A stretch of DNA of 20,383 nucleotides from an uncultured Eubacteriales bacterium (lineage in GTDB: Bacteria > Bacillota > Clostridia > Oscillospirales > Oscillospiraceae): the NCBI GenBank assembly GCA_900549705.1, contig URPI01000024.1, forward strand, positions 1 through 20,383. The letters are read 5' to 3'. Positions 8,456-16,268 of this stretch are shown here, in pieces. Under the pieces are notes generated by a model. That model had not been told where the DNA came from, did no database searches, and saw only the letters and a program-made list of their open reading frames with translations. Positions within the stretch are counted from its first letter, which is position 1, and each line of letters opens with the position of its first letter. A program made the position numbers and the translations under genes.

Positions 8456-8493
8456 AGTTTAAGTCAAAGGCGCAGACAAAGAAAGGAATTATT

Positions 8494-9492
8494 ATGGCAG
8501 AAACACAAAAACCTGCAAAGGAAAAATTCAAGACCATGATTGGCGGCCAGGCGCTGATTGAGGGAATCATGATGCGTGGGCCGGAAAAGGATGCCATTGT
8601 GGTCAGAACCTCCACGGGACTGAAAACCGAAATACACCGCCGCAAACTTCCACCCCAGAAATCCGTGAAGCGCTGGCCCTTTATCCGGGGCGTGGTCAAT
8701 TTCTTTGACTCTCAGGCGGTGGGCGTGAAGGCGCTGATGCGCTCGGCGGATTTGGCTCCCGAGGAGATGCAGGAGGAACCGTCAAAATTTGACAAATGGC
8801 TGGAAAAGGTGCTGGGAAACCAGCTGTTCCAGAAGGCCATTGTAGGCATTGCCATGGTGATGGGTGTTGGCCTTTCCGTTGTGCTGTTCTTCCTGCTGCC
8901 CATGGTGATTTCCGGCTTCCTGGATGGTGTGATTCACAGCAATCTGGGACTGAACCTCATCGAAGGCGTTATCCGTATGGCCATTTTCATGGTGTATATG
9001 TTCCTCATGTCCCGTATGGGCGAGATGCGCCGGGTGTTCAGCTATCACGGCGCGGAGCATAAAACCATCCGCTGCTATGAGGCGGGGCTGCCGCTGACCG
9101 TGGAAAACGTGCGGGCTCAGACCCGGCTGCATCCCCGGTGCGGCACCAGCTTCCTGCTGGTGGTGATGGTGATTTCCATTTTGATTTTCTCCATTGCATC
9201 CAGTCTGCTGCTTTCCATCTGCCCCCAGCTGGAGCAGATGCGGGGCACCGGCCTGTATCGGTTTATTATGATTGCCTTTAAGCTGCTGCTGCTGCCTTTG
9301 GTGGTGGGTGTTACCTATGAAATCAACCGCTGGGCAGGCCGGCATGATAATTGGTTTACCAAAATCATTACTGCTCCCGGTATGTGGATGCAGCATTTCA
9401 CGACCAACGAGCCGGATGACAGCATGATTGAAGTGGGCATTGCCGCCGTGAAGGCGGTGCTTCCGGAAGTGGAAGGGAGTGACCTGTGGTAA
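8494..9492 (+). CDS. DUF1385 family membrane protein (YqhQ-like)
   Basis: This is a 332-residue DUF1385 protein, the family that includes Bacillus YqhQ. Its molecular function is not settled. The N-terminus has the family's GGQALIEGIMMRGPE. The middle holds HGAEHK (185-190) followed by HPRCGTSF (213-220), and hydrophobic segments lie at about 106-132, 138-160, 218-245 and 255-275. I chose ATG 8494 because AAAGGAAT lies just upstream and the family motif begins soon after. A longer open frame back to 8242 runs through the repeat element and has no protein-like sequence. The stop overlaps the prmC start region, and pairing of DUF1385 with prmC is common in clostridia. Confidence 0.92.
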   Translation: MAETQKPAKEKFKTMIGGQALIEGIMMRGPEKDAIVVRTSTGLKTEIHRRKLPPQKSVKRWPFIRGVVNFFDSQAVGVKALMRSADLAPEEMQEEPSKFDKWLEKVLGNQLFQKAIVGIAMVMGVGLSVVLFFLLPMVISGFLDGVIHSNLGLNLIEGVIRMAIFMVYMFLMSRMGEMRRVFSYHGAEHKTIRCYEAGLPLTVENVRAQTRLHPRCGTSFLLVVMVISILIFSIASSLLLSICPQLEQMRGTGLYRFIMIAFKLLLLPLVVGVTYEINRWAGRHDNWFTKIITAPGMWMQHFTTNEPDDSMIEVGIAAVKAVLPEVEGSDLW

Positions 9493-10358
9493 TGACCCAC
9501 CGGGAACTTTACAACAGAACCAGAAATGCCCTGAGCCAGATTGAGACGCAGCAGACCGCCAGCCTGATTGCCCGCGACCTTATCTGCACCTTCTCCGGCC
9601 AGACCCCGGAGCAGATGCTTTCTGCCCTGGAATACGGCGCAGATCCGGCGGTGGTGTCCAAGGTGGAAGACGGCGTGCGCCGTCTGCTGAACGATGAGCC
9701 GCTGGCGTATATCCTGGGAGAGTGGGAGTTCTACGGGCTGAAGCTGTTTGTCAGCCCGGATGTGCTGATTCCCCGGGACGATACCTGTGCCGTGGCGGAG
9801 CTTGCCATCAACCGGACGCTGTTTTTGGAGAAGGATCCCCGAATCCTTGATTTGTGCTGCGGCTCCGGCTGCATCGGCCTTGCCGTTGCCAGCCGGGTGA
9901 AGGATGCCCGGGTTACCCTGGCAGACATTTCCAAGGAAGCCCTGGCTGTTGCCAAAAAGAACATTGCCCAGAACAAGCTGGGAGGCAGAATGAGCATTTT
10001 TCAGGTGGATGCCCGAAAAAAAGCGCCGAATTTCCTGGGGAAATTTGATATGATTGTGTCGAACCCTCCCTATATCACCAGGGAGGAGATGAAGCAGCTG
10101 CCCCGCAGCGTGGATGCGTTCGAGCCGCATCTGGCGCTGTACGGCGGTGAGGATGGGCTGGATTTTTACCGCGCCATTCTTGCAAACTTCACCCCGGCGC
10201 TCAAGCCCGGCGGATGCGTGTGCTTTGAGTTCGGCATGGGGCAGGGGGACGCGGTGTGCCGCCTGCTGGAAGAAAACGACTATACCGTTTTGGAACGCAA
10301 GATGGATTATAACGACAGAGAACGGGCTGTGCTGGCACAGTACAGCGGGAAAGGATAA
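9486..10358 (+). CDS. prmC: Release factor glutamine N5-methyltransferase PrmC
   Basis: PrmC methylates the glutamine of the GGQ motif in peptide-chain release factors, using S-adenosylmethionine. The 290-residue product has an N-terminal helical domain (RELYNRTRNALSQIE...) that binds the release factor. The SAM-binding motif I is LDLCCGSGCIGLA at about 121-133, and the catalytic NPPY is at 193-196 (VSNPPYITREE). The GTG at 9486 lies 6 nt after AAGGGAG (9473-9479). An alternative ATG at 9492, overlapping the upstream TAA, would give MTHREL and is also possible. The gene follows DUF1385 without a gap and is 6 bp before recA. The release-factor gene prfA that often neighbours prmC is not in the window. 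Confidence 0.94.
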   Translation: MVMTHRELYNRTRNALSQIETQQTASLIARDLICTFSGQTPEQMLSALEYGADPAVVSKVEDGVRRLLNDEPLAYILGEWEFYGLKLFVSPDVLIPRDDTCAVAELAINRTLFLEKDPRILDLCCGSGCIGLAVASRVKDARVTLADISKEALAVAKKNIAQNKLGGRMSIFQVDARKKAPNFLGKFDMIVSNPPYITREEMKQLPRSVDAFEPHLALYGGEDGLDFYRAILANFTPALKPGGCVCFEFGMGQGDAVCRLLEENDYTVLERKMDYNDRERAVLAQYSGKG

Positions 10359-10364
10359 GAAAAA

Positions 10365-11471
10365 ATGGCAACAAAGAAGACAACCTATGAATCTCCTACG
10401 CCGGCCTCGGATAAGAAAAAGGCGCTGCAAACGGCGCTGGCGCAGATTGACAAAAATTTTGGAAAGGGCGCGGTGATGCGCCTGGGCGACCGCCCGGAAA
10501 TGAATGTAGAAGCCATTCCCACCGGCTCCCTGGCGCTGGATGCCGCTTTGGGCATCGGCGGCGTGCCCAAGGGCAGAATCATTGAGATTTACGGACCGGA
10601 ATCCTCCGGCAAGACCACCCTGGCGCTCCACATTCTGGCAGAAGCCCAGAAGCGGGGCGGTGAAGTGGCGTTTGTGGATGCCGAGCACGCCCTCGACCCG
10701 GTATATGCCGCCGCCCTGGGGGTGGACACCGATAATCTGCTGGTCTCCCAGCCGGACACCGGCGAGCAGGCATTGGAAATCACAGATGCACTGGTGCGAT
10801 CCGGCGCTGTGGATGCGGTGGTTGTGGACTCGGTGGCTGCGCTGGTGCCCAAGCAGGAAATCGAGGGCGAAATGGGCGATACCTTTGTGGGTCTTCAGGC
10901 GCGGCTGATGTCCCAGGCACTGCGGAAGCTGGCCGGCACCATTTCCAAAACCAACTGTGTGGTTATTTTCATCAACCAGCTGCGCATGAAGATTGGCGTG
11001 ATGTACGGCAATCCCGAAACCACCACCGGCGGCAACGCCCTCAAGTTCTATGCTTCCGTCCGGCTGGATGTGCGCCGGGTGGAGCAGATCAAAGAGGACG
11101 GCAACGTGGTGGGCAACAAGACCCGGGTCAAGGTGGTCAAGAACAAGGTGGCGCCCCCCTTCCGGGAAGCGGTGTTTGACATCATGTACGGCCAGGGTAT
11201 TTCCAAATGGGGTGAACTCATTGACCTGGCGGTTCAGCTGGACATCATTCAGAAAAGCGGCAGCTGGTTCAGCATGGGCGAGGAGCGTATTGGCCAGGGT
11301 AAGGACAGCGTGAAGAGCTATTTGATTTCCAACCCGGAAATTGCAGACAAGGTAGAGGCAGAGGTGCGGGAGAATCTGTGGAAGGTTTGCGGCGGCGCGC
11401 CAAAGGCACCGGCCAAGATGGCCGAGCGCCCGGTTTCCATCAACGCCGATGATTTCCCCGATGAGGATTGA
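10365..11471 (+). CDS. recA: Recombinase RecA
   Basis: RecA forms ATP-dependent filaments on single-stranded DNA, carries out strand exchange and activates LexA self-cleavage. The 368-residue protein has Walker A GPESSGKT at 77-84, Walker B-type VVVDSVAAL, and the conserved EGEMGD and FINQLRMKIGVMYGNPETTTGG segments (loops L1/L2). It ends in the acidic NADDFPDED typical of RecA C-termini. A purine-rich GGAAAGGA lies about 9 nt upstream, inside the end of prmC. No SOS box is evident in the 6-bp gap to prmC, so expression probably comes largely from read-through of the upstream operon. recX overlaps the 3' end. Confidence 0.98.
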   Translation: MATKKTTYESPTPASDKKKALQTALAQIDKNFGKGAVMRLGDRPEMNVEAIPTGSLALDAALGIGGVPKGRIIEIYGPESSGKTTLALHILAEAQKRGGEVAFVDAEHALDPVYAAALGVDTDNLLVSQPDTGEQALEITDALVRSGAVDAVVVDSVAALVPKQEIEGEMGDTFVGLQARLMSQALRKLAGTISKTNCVVIFINQLRMKIGVMYGNPETTTGGNALKFYASVRLDVRRVEQIKEDGNVVGNKTRVKVVKNKVAPPFREAVFDIMYGQGISKWGELIDLAVQLDIIQKSGSWFSMGEERIGQGKDSVKSYLISNPEIADKVEAEVRENLWKVCGGAPKAPAKMAERPVSINADDFPDED

Positions 11472-12090
11472 GCGGCTGAAAAACGCGCCGGACAGGGCAG
11501 GGCGCTACACCGTCCAGCTGGATGACGGCACGGTTTTGCGCCTGTACCGGCAGACGGTGGAGGACTTCGGGCTTTATGCCGGCATGGAGTTTGCCGATGG
11601 GCAGTATGAGGCGCTGCTGCGCAGTGCCCGGCAGCTGTCCGCCAAAATGCGGGCGGTACGCATTATTTCGGCCACCGGCGTTTCCAAAGGGGATTTGGAA
11701 AGCCGCCTGGTGCAGAAAGGGGAGCAGCCCGCCGATGCAAAGCAGGCGGTGCAATGGCTGGAAGACCTGCATCTGCTGGACGACGCAAAAACAGCGGAGC
11801 AGATTGTCCACTCCTGCATTGCAAAGGGGTATGGTCTGGCGCGGGCAAAACAGGCATTGTATGAAAAGCGGATTCCCAAAGCCTTTTGGGAGGATGCCCT
11901 GGCAGACTATCCCACACAAAATGAAAAAATCACCGCATTTCTGCGGGCAAAGGTCACCGACCCCGGCGACACCCAAGCAGTCAAGCGGGCGGTGAATGCG
12001 CTGCTTCGGCGGGGACACAGCTATGGAGCCATCCGCCAGGCACTGAATAATCTATCATTGGATTCCGATGACTTTCCGGAGGACGAGTAA
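11461..12090 (+). CDS. recX: Regulatory protein RecX
   Basis: RecX binds RecA filaments and modulates their activity. The product of about 209 residues is rich in short helical repeats and contains VSKGDLESRLVQKG, QWLEDLHLLDDAKTAEQIV and GLARAKQALYEK, which fit the three-helix RecX repeats. I prefer ATG 11461 (MRIERLKNAP), which overlaps the last 11 bases of recA. An ATG at 11449 would add four residues. No clear Shine-Dalgarno is visible at either, which fits coupling to recA termination. It is followed 2 bp later by rimO. Confidence 0.88.
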   Translation: MRIERLKNAPDRAGRYTVQLDDGTVLRLYRQTVEDFGLYAGMEFADGQYEALLRSARQLSAKMRAVRIISATGVSKGDLESRLVQKGEQPADAKQAVQWLEDLHLLDDAKTAEQIVHSCIAKGYGLARAKQALYEKRIPKAFWEDALADYPTQNEKITAFLRAKVTDPGDTQAVKRAVNALLRRGHSYGAIRQALNNLSLDSDDFPEDE

Positions 12091-12092
12091 AA

Positions 12093-13430
12093 ATGGCTGT
12101 AATTGGTTTTATTTCTCTTGGCTGTGCAAAAAATCAGGTGGACTGTGAGCGGATGATGTTCCGGGTAAAGGAGGCTGGCCATACGGTCAGCAGTGAGCTT
12201 CCCGGCTGCGACGTGGTGGTTATCAACACCTGTGGATTTATCGACTCTGCAAAGTCGGAGGCAATTGACAACATTCTCATGGCCGGTGCCATGAAAGCCG
12301 AGGGCAAGATTGGCAAGATTTTGGTTACCGGCTGCCTCTCCCAGCGCTATCAGGGAGAGATTACAAAGGAAATGCCGGAGGTGGACGGTCTGCTGGGCAC
12401 GGGCAGCTACGCAGAGATTGTCCCCGCCATTGAAAAGCTGCTGGAAGACAGGCCGGTTTGCAATTTCGGCAGCATCGATACCCCGGAGGTGGAGTCCCGG
12501 CGCATTCTCACCACCCCCAAGCACTATGCTTACATCAAGATTGCCGAAGGATGCGACAACAAGTGCGCCTATTGCGTGATTCCCTCCCTGCGGGGCAAGT
12601 ACCGCTCCCGGCGGATGGAGGATGTGCTGGCCGAGGCGCAGCAGCTTGCCGATGCCGGCGTGAAAGAGCTGATTGTGGTTGCCCAGGACACCAGCCGCTA
12701 TGGCACGGATTTCCCGGAACATACCCGGCTGCTGCCGGAGCTGCTGCACCGGCTGTGCCAGATTGAGGGGCTGCATTGGGTGCGGGTGCATTATGTCTAC
12801 CCCGATGAAATTGACGATGAATTCATCCGGGTGATGGCGCAGGAGCCGAAGATTGTCAAATACCTGGACATTCCCATCCAGCACTGCAACGACAAGATTC
12901 TGAAGCTGATGAACCGCCGCGGCAATGGCACGTTCCTGCGGGCGCTGCTGCAAAAGCTGCGGGATAATATCCCCGGTCTGGTCATTCGCACCAGCCTGAT
13001 TACCGGTCTGCCCGGCGAGGGTGAGAAAGAATTTGAGGAGCTGTGCCAGTTCCTGCGGGAAACCCGCATGGAGCGGGTGGGTGCGTTCCCCTTCTCCCCG
13101 GAGGAGGGTACCAAGGCTGCCGCCATGGAGCACGTGGATGCCGACACCGCCATGGCACGGGCGCAGAAGGTGGAGATGATTCAGTCCGAAATCATGGATG
13201 AATACAATGCCTCCGTCATGGGCAAAACAATGGAAGTGCTGGTGGATGGCTATGACGAGGAATTTGAGCAGTTCTTCGGTCGTACCTTTGCCGACTCTCC
13301 GGAAATTGACGGGCGGGTTTGGATTGCAGCCCAGGAGCCGCTCCACGAGGGTGAGTTCGTGCAGGTAACCATGGACGGCACCCAGGACGGCGACCTGACC
13401 GGCTATGTTGCCGAGGAGGCAGGGGAATGA
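12093..13430 (+). CDS. rimO: Ribosomal protein S12 methylthiotransferase RimO
   Basis: RimO is a radical-SAM enzyme that methylthiolates an aspartate of ribosomal protein S12. The 445-residue product has the N-terminal MTTase domain with cluster cysteines C11 (SLGCAKNQVD), C47 (INTCGF) and C81 (TGCLSQR). The radical-SAM CxxxCxxC is at C154, C158 and C161 (GCDNKCAYC), followed by IPSLRGKYRSR. A C-terminal TRAM domain is present (about 375-445). SLGCAKNQVD and IPSLRGKYRSR point to RimO and not to the tRNA enzymes MiaB or MtaB. Its stop overlaps the pgsA start by 4 bp (ATGA). Confidence 0.96.
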   Translation: MAVIGFISLGCAKNQVDCERMMFRVKEAGHTVSSELPGCDVVVINTCGFIDSAKSEAIDNILMAGAMKAEGKIGKILVTGCLSQRYQGEITKEMPEVDGLLGTGSYAEIVPAIEKLLEDRPVCNFGSIDTPEVESRRILTTPKHYAYIKIAEGCDNKCAYCVIPSLRGKYRSRRMEDVLAEAQQLADAGVKELIVVAQDTSRYGTDFPEHTRLLPELLHRLCQIEGLHWVRVHYVYPDEIDDEFIRVMAQEPKIVKYLDIPIQHCNDKILKLMNRRGNGTFLRALLQKLRDNIPGLVIRTSLITGLPGEGEKEFEELCQFLRETRMERVGAFPFSPEEGTKAAAMEHVDADTAMARAQKVEMIQSEIMDEYNASVMGKTMEVLVDGYDEEFEQFFGRTFADSPEIDGRVWIAAQEPLHEGEFVQVTMDGTQDGDLTGYVAEEAGE

Positions 13431-13957
13431 CAACAGCAAGCAAAATCACCCTGGTGCGGGTGTTTATGATTCCCCTGGTGATGATTGCCATGTATCTGAG
13501 CAAGGGCGTGTCCGGGCTGTGGATGTGGGTTGCCCTGGGGCTGTTTGTCATCGCTAGCGTGACGGATTTTATCGACGGCCAGATTGCCCGCAAGTGCAAC
13601 CAGGTCAGCGATTTCGGAAAATTCCTGGACCCCCTGGCGGATAAGCTGCTGACCATTGCGGTGATGACCATGTTTTGTGAGTGGGGGCGCTTTCCTGCCT
13701 GGGCGCTGATGCTGGTGCTGACCCGGGAATTTGCCGTCACCGGCCTGCGCCTGGTGGCAGCGCCCAAGGGGCGTGTCATTGCCGCCGCCTGGAGCGGCAA
13801 GGTGAAAACCGCCAGCACCATGATTGGTCTGATCCTGTGGATGCTGCTGCCCGAAAACACCATGGTGGGGCTTGTCGTCTCCGCCGTCATCGTGGTGACC
13901 ACGGTGTACTCCGGCATCGAGTATTTTATCAAGAATTGGAACTGCCTCTGGGACTGA
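13427..13957 (+). CDS. pgsA: CDP-diacylglycerol--glycerol-3-phosphate 3-phosphatidyltransferase
   Basis: PgsA makes phosphatidylglycerophosphate, the committed step to phosphatidylglycerol and cardiolipin, in the cytoplasmic membrane. The 176-residue protein carries the CDP-alcohol phosphotransferase signature DG-x2-AR-x8-G-x3-D-x3-D with D50, G51, A54, R55, G64, D68 and D72 (DFIDGQIARK ... DFGKFLDPLADK). Several hydrophobic helices surround it. Its length is normal for the family. It overlaps rimO by 4 bp, a pairing common in Firmicutes, and is the last gene before a strong terminator. Confidence 0.95.
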   Translation: MTTASKITLVRVFMIPLVMIAMYLSKGVSGLWMWVALGLFVIASVTDFIDGQIARKCNQVSDFGKFLDPLADKLLTIAVMTMFCEWGRFPAWALMLVLTREFAVTGLRLVAAPKGRVIAAAWSGKVKTASTMIGLILWMLLPENTMVGLVVSAVIVVTTVYSGIEYFIKNWNCLWD

Positions 13958-13984
13958 TGCTTCCACGGCACTGAAAAAAGAATC

Positions 13985-14031
13985 AGAACCTGCCCCTTCC
14001 GGAAAAATCCAAAGGCGGCAGGTTCTTTTTT
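13985..14031 (+). terminator. Rho-independent terminator after pgsA
   Basis: AGAACCTGCC (13985-13994) pairs perfectly with GGCAGGTTCT (14017-14026) around a 22-nt loop, followed by a run of six T (14026-14031). An A-run before the left arm (13974-13979) would let it also work on the other strand. It closes the DUF1385-to-pgsA operon. Confidence 0.9.
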
Positions 14032-14039
14032 GGTTTGGA

Positions 14040-14066
14040 TGAAACAAATCCCGTTTCTCAGTCGTA
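14040..14066 (+). promoter_or_regulatory. Candidate ECF (sigma-W-like) autoregulatory promoter
   Basis: TGAAAC (14040-14045) and CGTA (14063-14066) are 17 bp apart, matching the TGAAAC/CGTA consensus known for Bacillus sigma-W-type ECF promoters. It lies just upstream of an ECF sigma gene. Transcription would start near 14073, only a few bases before AAAGGAGG (14076-14083), giving a very short leader. Autoregulation is therefore inferred. Confidence 0.55.
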
Positions 14067-14091
14067 TTCATGGTGAAAGGAGGTGGGAGCC

Positions 14092-14580
14092 ATGACTTCT
14101 TTGTTGCGCGCGGACAGAGAAATCACGGAAATCTACGGAAGAAATGTGGATACGGTCTACCGTGTCTGTTATTCCTTTATGAGGAACAAGCCGGAGGCGG
14201 AGGATATGACCCAGGAGACCTTCCTGCGGCTGATTGCCTCTGGGAAAGCCTTTGAAAACCAACGGCATGAAAAAGCCTGGCTCATCGTAACGGCTTCCAA
14301 TCTCTGTAAAGACCAGCTCAAGCGGCTTTACAGACAGGAGGAGGACTTGGAGCAGCACACAGAACTGGCAGCGGAATCGCCCCCGGGGGAAAACCCCGTG
14401 TTGGAGGCCATTCTCCGCCTGCCCATGGATTACAAAACAGTGGTGTACCTCTATTACTACGAGGGCTATACCACCGGGGAGATTGCAAAAGCCCTCCATT
14501 GCCTTCAGCCCACGGTCCGAACTCGGCTTGCCCGTGCCCGAAAACAACTGAAACTGATGTTAGGCGGTGATTTGGAATGA
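14092..14580 (+). CDS. ECF-type RNA polymerase sigma factor
   Basis: This is a 162-residue sigma-70 family protein with only regions 2 and 4. Region 2 covers about 17-83 (YRVCYSFMRNKPEAEDMTQETFLRL, then AWLIVTASNLCKDQLKR). Region 4 covers about 102-155 (LRLPMDYKTVVYLYYYEGYTTGEIAKAL, then TVRTRLARARKQL). I chose ATG 14092 because AAAGGAGG (14076-14083) is 8 nt upstream. A GTG at 14083 falls inside that RBS. The stop overlaps the next gene by 4 bp (ATGA), the typical arrangement with a cognate anti-sigma factor. A sigma-W-like promoter precedes it. Which ECF group it belongs to cannot be decided here. Confidence 0.93.
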   Translation: MTSLLRADREITEIYGRNVDTVYRVCYSFMRNKPEAEDMTQETFLRLIASGKAFENQRHEKAWLIVTASNLCKDQLKRLYRQEEDLEQHTELAAESPPGENPVLEAILRLPMDYKTVVYLYYYEGYTTGEIAKALHCLQPTVRTRLARARKQLKLMLGGDLE

Positions 14581-16151
14581 AGAAACAGAACATTCATCAG
14601 GCATTTGATTCCATTACGCTGACCCAAGGGGAAAAGGATGCCATGCTTGAAAAAATCCTGTCCGTATCCGGTCATCGGCCTGCGGAAAGGAAACGAACCA
14701 TGAATTACAAAAAAACAATGCTGATAGCAGCCATCGTTACTGCCATGGCGATTTTTATGGGCTGCGCCGTTATGGCTCTGACTACAAAGCAATTAAAGCT
14801 GGATGAATACGAAACCACATCCCCCGCCTGGATTGACGCTGACGGACAGCGCCACGAGGCGATGGAGGTAACGAAAACAGTCCTGTCCCTCCAGGGGCTA
14901 CAGGGAACACCGGAGCAACTGGCTGCCAAGGAATGGTACGATTTTTGTAAACGCTATGACCCGGACAATTCCATTTATGTTGCCTCTGGCGGTAAATTCC
15001 AGGCTCCGGAGGAATATGCGGCTTATAATGTCTATTCCCAGGAAATGGTGGAGAAGCTCTATGAGATTTCCCAAAAGTACGGCTTAAAGCTCATGGGCAA
15101 AAAGGGCCAGGCTTATCACTACGATTGGAAGTTGGGCTGGGATGCCCTGGGCATCCGGGAGCCGGTGATTTCCGGTACCGATGATACCTTTGAACTTCGT
15201 GGCTGTACCTTTTTTGAATCTGGCAGCTATTACATCCATACAGATTTTCATGTAACAGACTCCGCCTTTACCTGGCAGCATCCTACCAGTTTGGTTTTGC
15301 GTTGCAATAAAAAAGGCTTTATGGGAAACAGAATTGTCAGTCTGATCAACGGGGCAACCACAAGGGAATGGAACTACACCAGAAGTGACGGAAAGACCAT
15401 TTTGATTGTGGTTTCCAGCGACCCGGTTCAGCCGGCAAATGACAATATCTATCTCATCTGTGACCGGGAGGATGCGTTTTTGTATGCAATCTTCCCTCCG
15501 GCCTACTACTTAAATAACGGAGATGGCCCCAGGGAAGAAATGTCCAACCAGGATATTGAGTGGCTGGCGGAGCATATTGATTTCTCCATCCAGACCAAAA
15601 CGCCGGATATGGATGCGGTGCTGCCCCTGCTTCAAGAGGAGGATGCCGCCTATGATGCCCTTTTGGATGCGGATGACCCGTTTGCCCAGGACGGCTACGG
15701 GAAGCTGCGGAAGGTTCTGGGGGCGGTGAAGGAATACGCCCTGGTGGATTTGGATGGCGATGGGGTAGAGGAGTGCTTCTTCTGGGATCAATATGACAAT
15801 CCCTCCCTTTACACCATGAAGGACGGAAAAACCGCCCCGGTGCTTACCCAGGGAGAGAAGGCCTTCGGCATCCAGGGGACGGTCACCCTCTGCGAAAACA
15901 ATGCTTTGAAAACCTATGAGGAAGTGGGGCAGGCTTACAAGCTCTACTGCTTCTACACCGTGGAGCAGGGAACGCTGGTGGAGCAGAACCGGGTGGTCTA
16001 TGACATTGCCAACGATGATTGGGGCTTGAGCCTCAGCGGCATCCATATTGATAAGACCCTCAGCCGGGAGGAAGCGGAGTCTATTTTGCACACGTACCGT
16101 GAGATTCCCTTGGAGCGAGCGCCAATCGAGGATATGCCAAAGGACAAGTAA
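14577..16151 (+). CDS. Probable membrane anti-sigma factor with large extracytoplasmic domain
   Basis: This is a 524-residue single-pass membrane protein. About 45 cytoplasmic residues (MKKQNIHQAFDSITLTQGEK...) are followed by a helix at about 48-68 (MLIAAIVTAMAIFMGCAVMAL) and a long extracytoplasmic region. The region contains a calcium-loop-like VDLDGDGVEE (about D391-D395) near its end. It overlaps the sigma gene by 4 bp, so it is most likely the cognate anti-sigma factor or sensor. It lacks the HxxxCxxC zinc motif of ZAS anti-sigma factors, and the cytoplasmic part is short, as in several clostridial anti-sigma families. The large outer domain is not one I recognise. The role rests on gene context and topology. 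Confidence 0.7.
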   Translation: MKKQNIHQAFDSITLTQGEKDAMLEKILSVSGHRPAERKRTMNYKKTMLIAAIVTAMAIFMGCAVMALTTKQLKLDEYETTSPAWIDADGQRHEAMEVTKTVLSLQGLQGTPEQLAAKEWYDFCKRYDPDNSIYVASGGKFQAPEEYAAYNVYSQEMVEKLYEISQKYGLKLMGKKGQAYHYDWKLGWDALGIREPVISGTDDTFELRGCTFFESGSYYIHTDFHVTDSAFTWQHPTSLVLRCNKKGFMGNRIVSLINGATTREWNYTRSDGKTILIVVSSDPVQPANDNIYLICDREDAFLYAIFPPAYYLNNGDGPREEMSNQDIEWLAEHIDFSIQTKTPDMDAVLPLLQEEDAAYDALLDADDPFAQDGYGKLRKVLGAVKEYALVDLDGDGVEECFFWDQYDNPSLYTMKDGKTAPVLTQGEKAFGIQGTVTLCENNALKTYEEVGQAYKLYCFYTVEQGTLVEQNRVVYDIANDDWGLSLSGIHIDKTLSREEAESILHTYREIPLERAPIEDMPKDK

Positions 16152-16162
16152 ACTATCCAAAA

Positions 16163-16203
16163 TGGGAGGGGCACGGACATCTGCGTGCCCCTTCCCAAAT
16201 TTT
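16163..16203 (+). terminator. Rho-independent terminator after the sigma/anti-sigma pair
   Basis: TGGGAGGGGCACG (16163-16175) pairs with CGTGCCCCTTCCCA (16184-16197) with one bulged base and an 8-nt loop, followed by AATTTT. It separates the ECF operon from the DUF4317 gene. Confidence 0.85.
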
Positions 16204-16224
16204 CCTGGATTTTCTCCAACGACT

Positions 16225-16234
16225 GTGCTATAAT
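16225..16234 (+). promoter_or_regulatory. Extended -10 promoter of the DUF4317 gene
   Basis: TATAAT (16229-16234) is a perfect -10 and is preceded by TGC, giving the extended TGn form. The -35 at the right distance is poor (TGGATT, 16206-16211), as is usual for extended -10 promoters. The gene starts 35 bp downstream. Confidence 0.7.
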
Positions 16235-16268
16235 GTCCTGGCATTTCCAAGGAAAGCGAGGACTACAC

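Noticed and set aside
8242..8493. In-frame upstream extension of the DUF1385 gene
   Set aside because: It translates the stem-loop and the repeat element, has no family similarity, and the good RBS and family N-terminus are at 8494.
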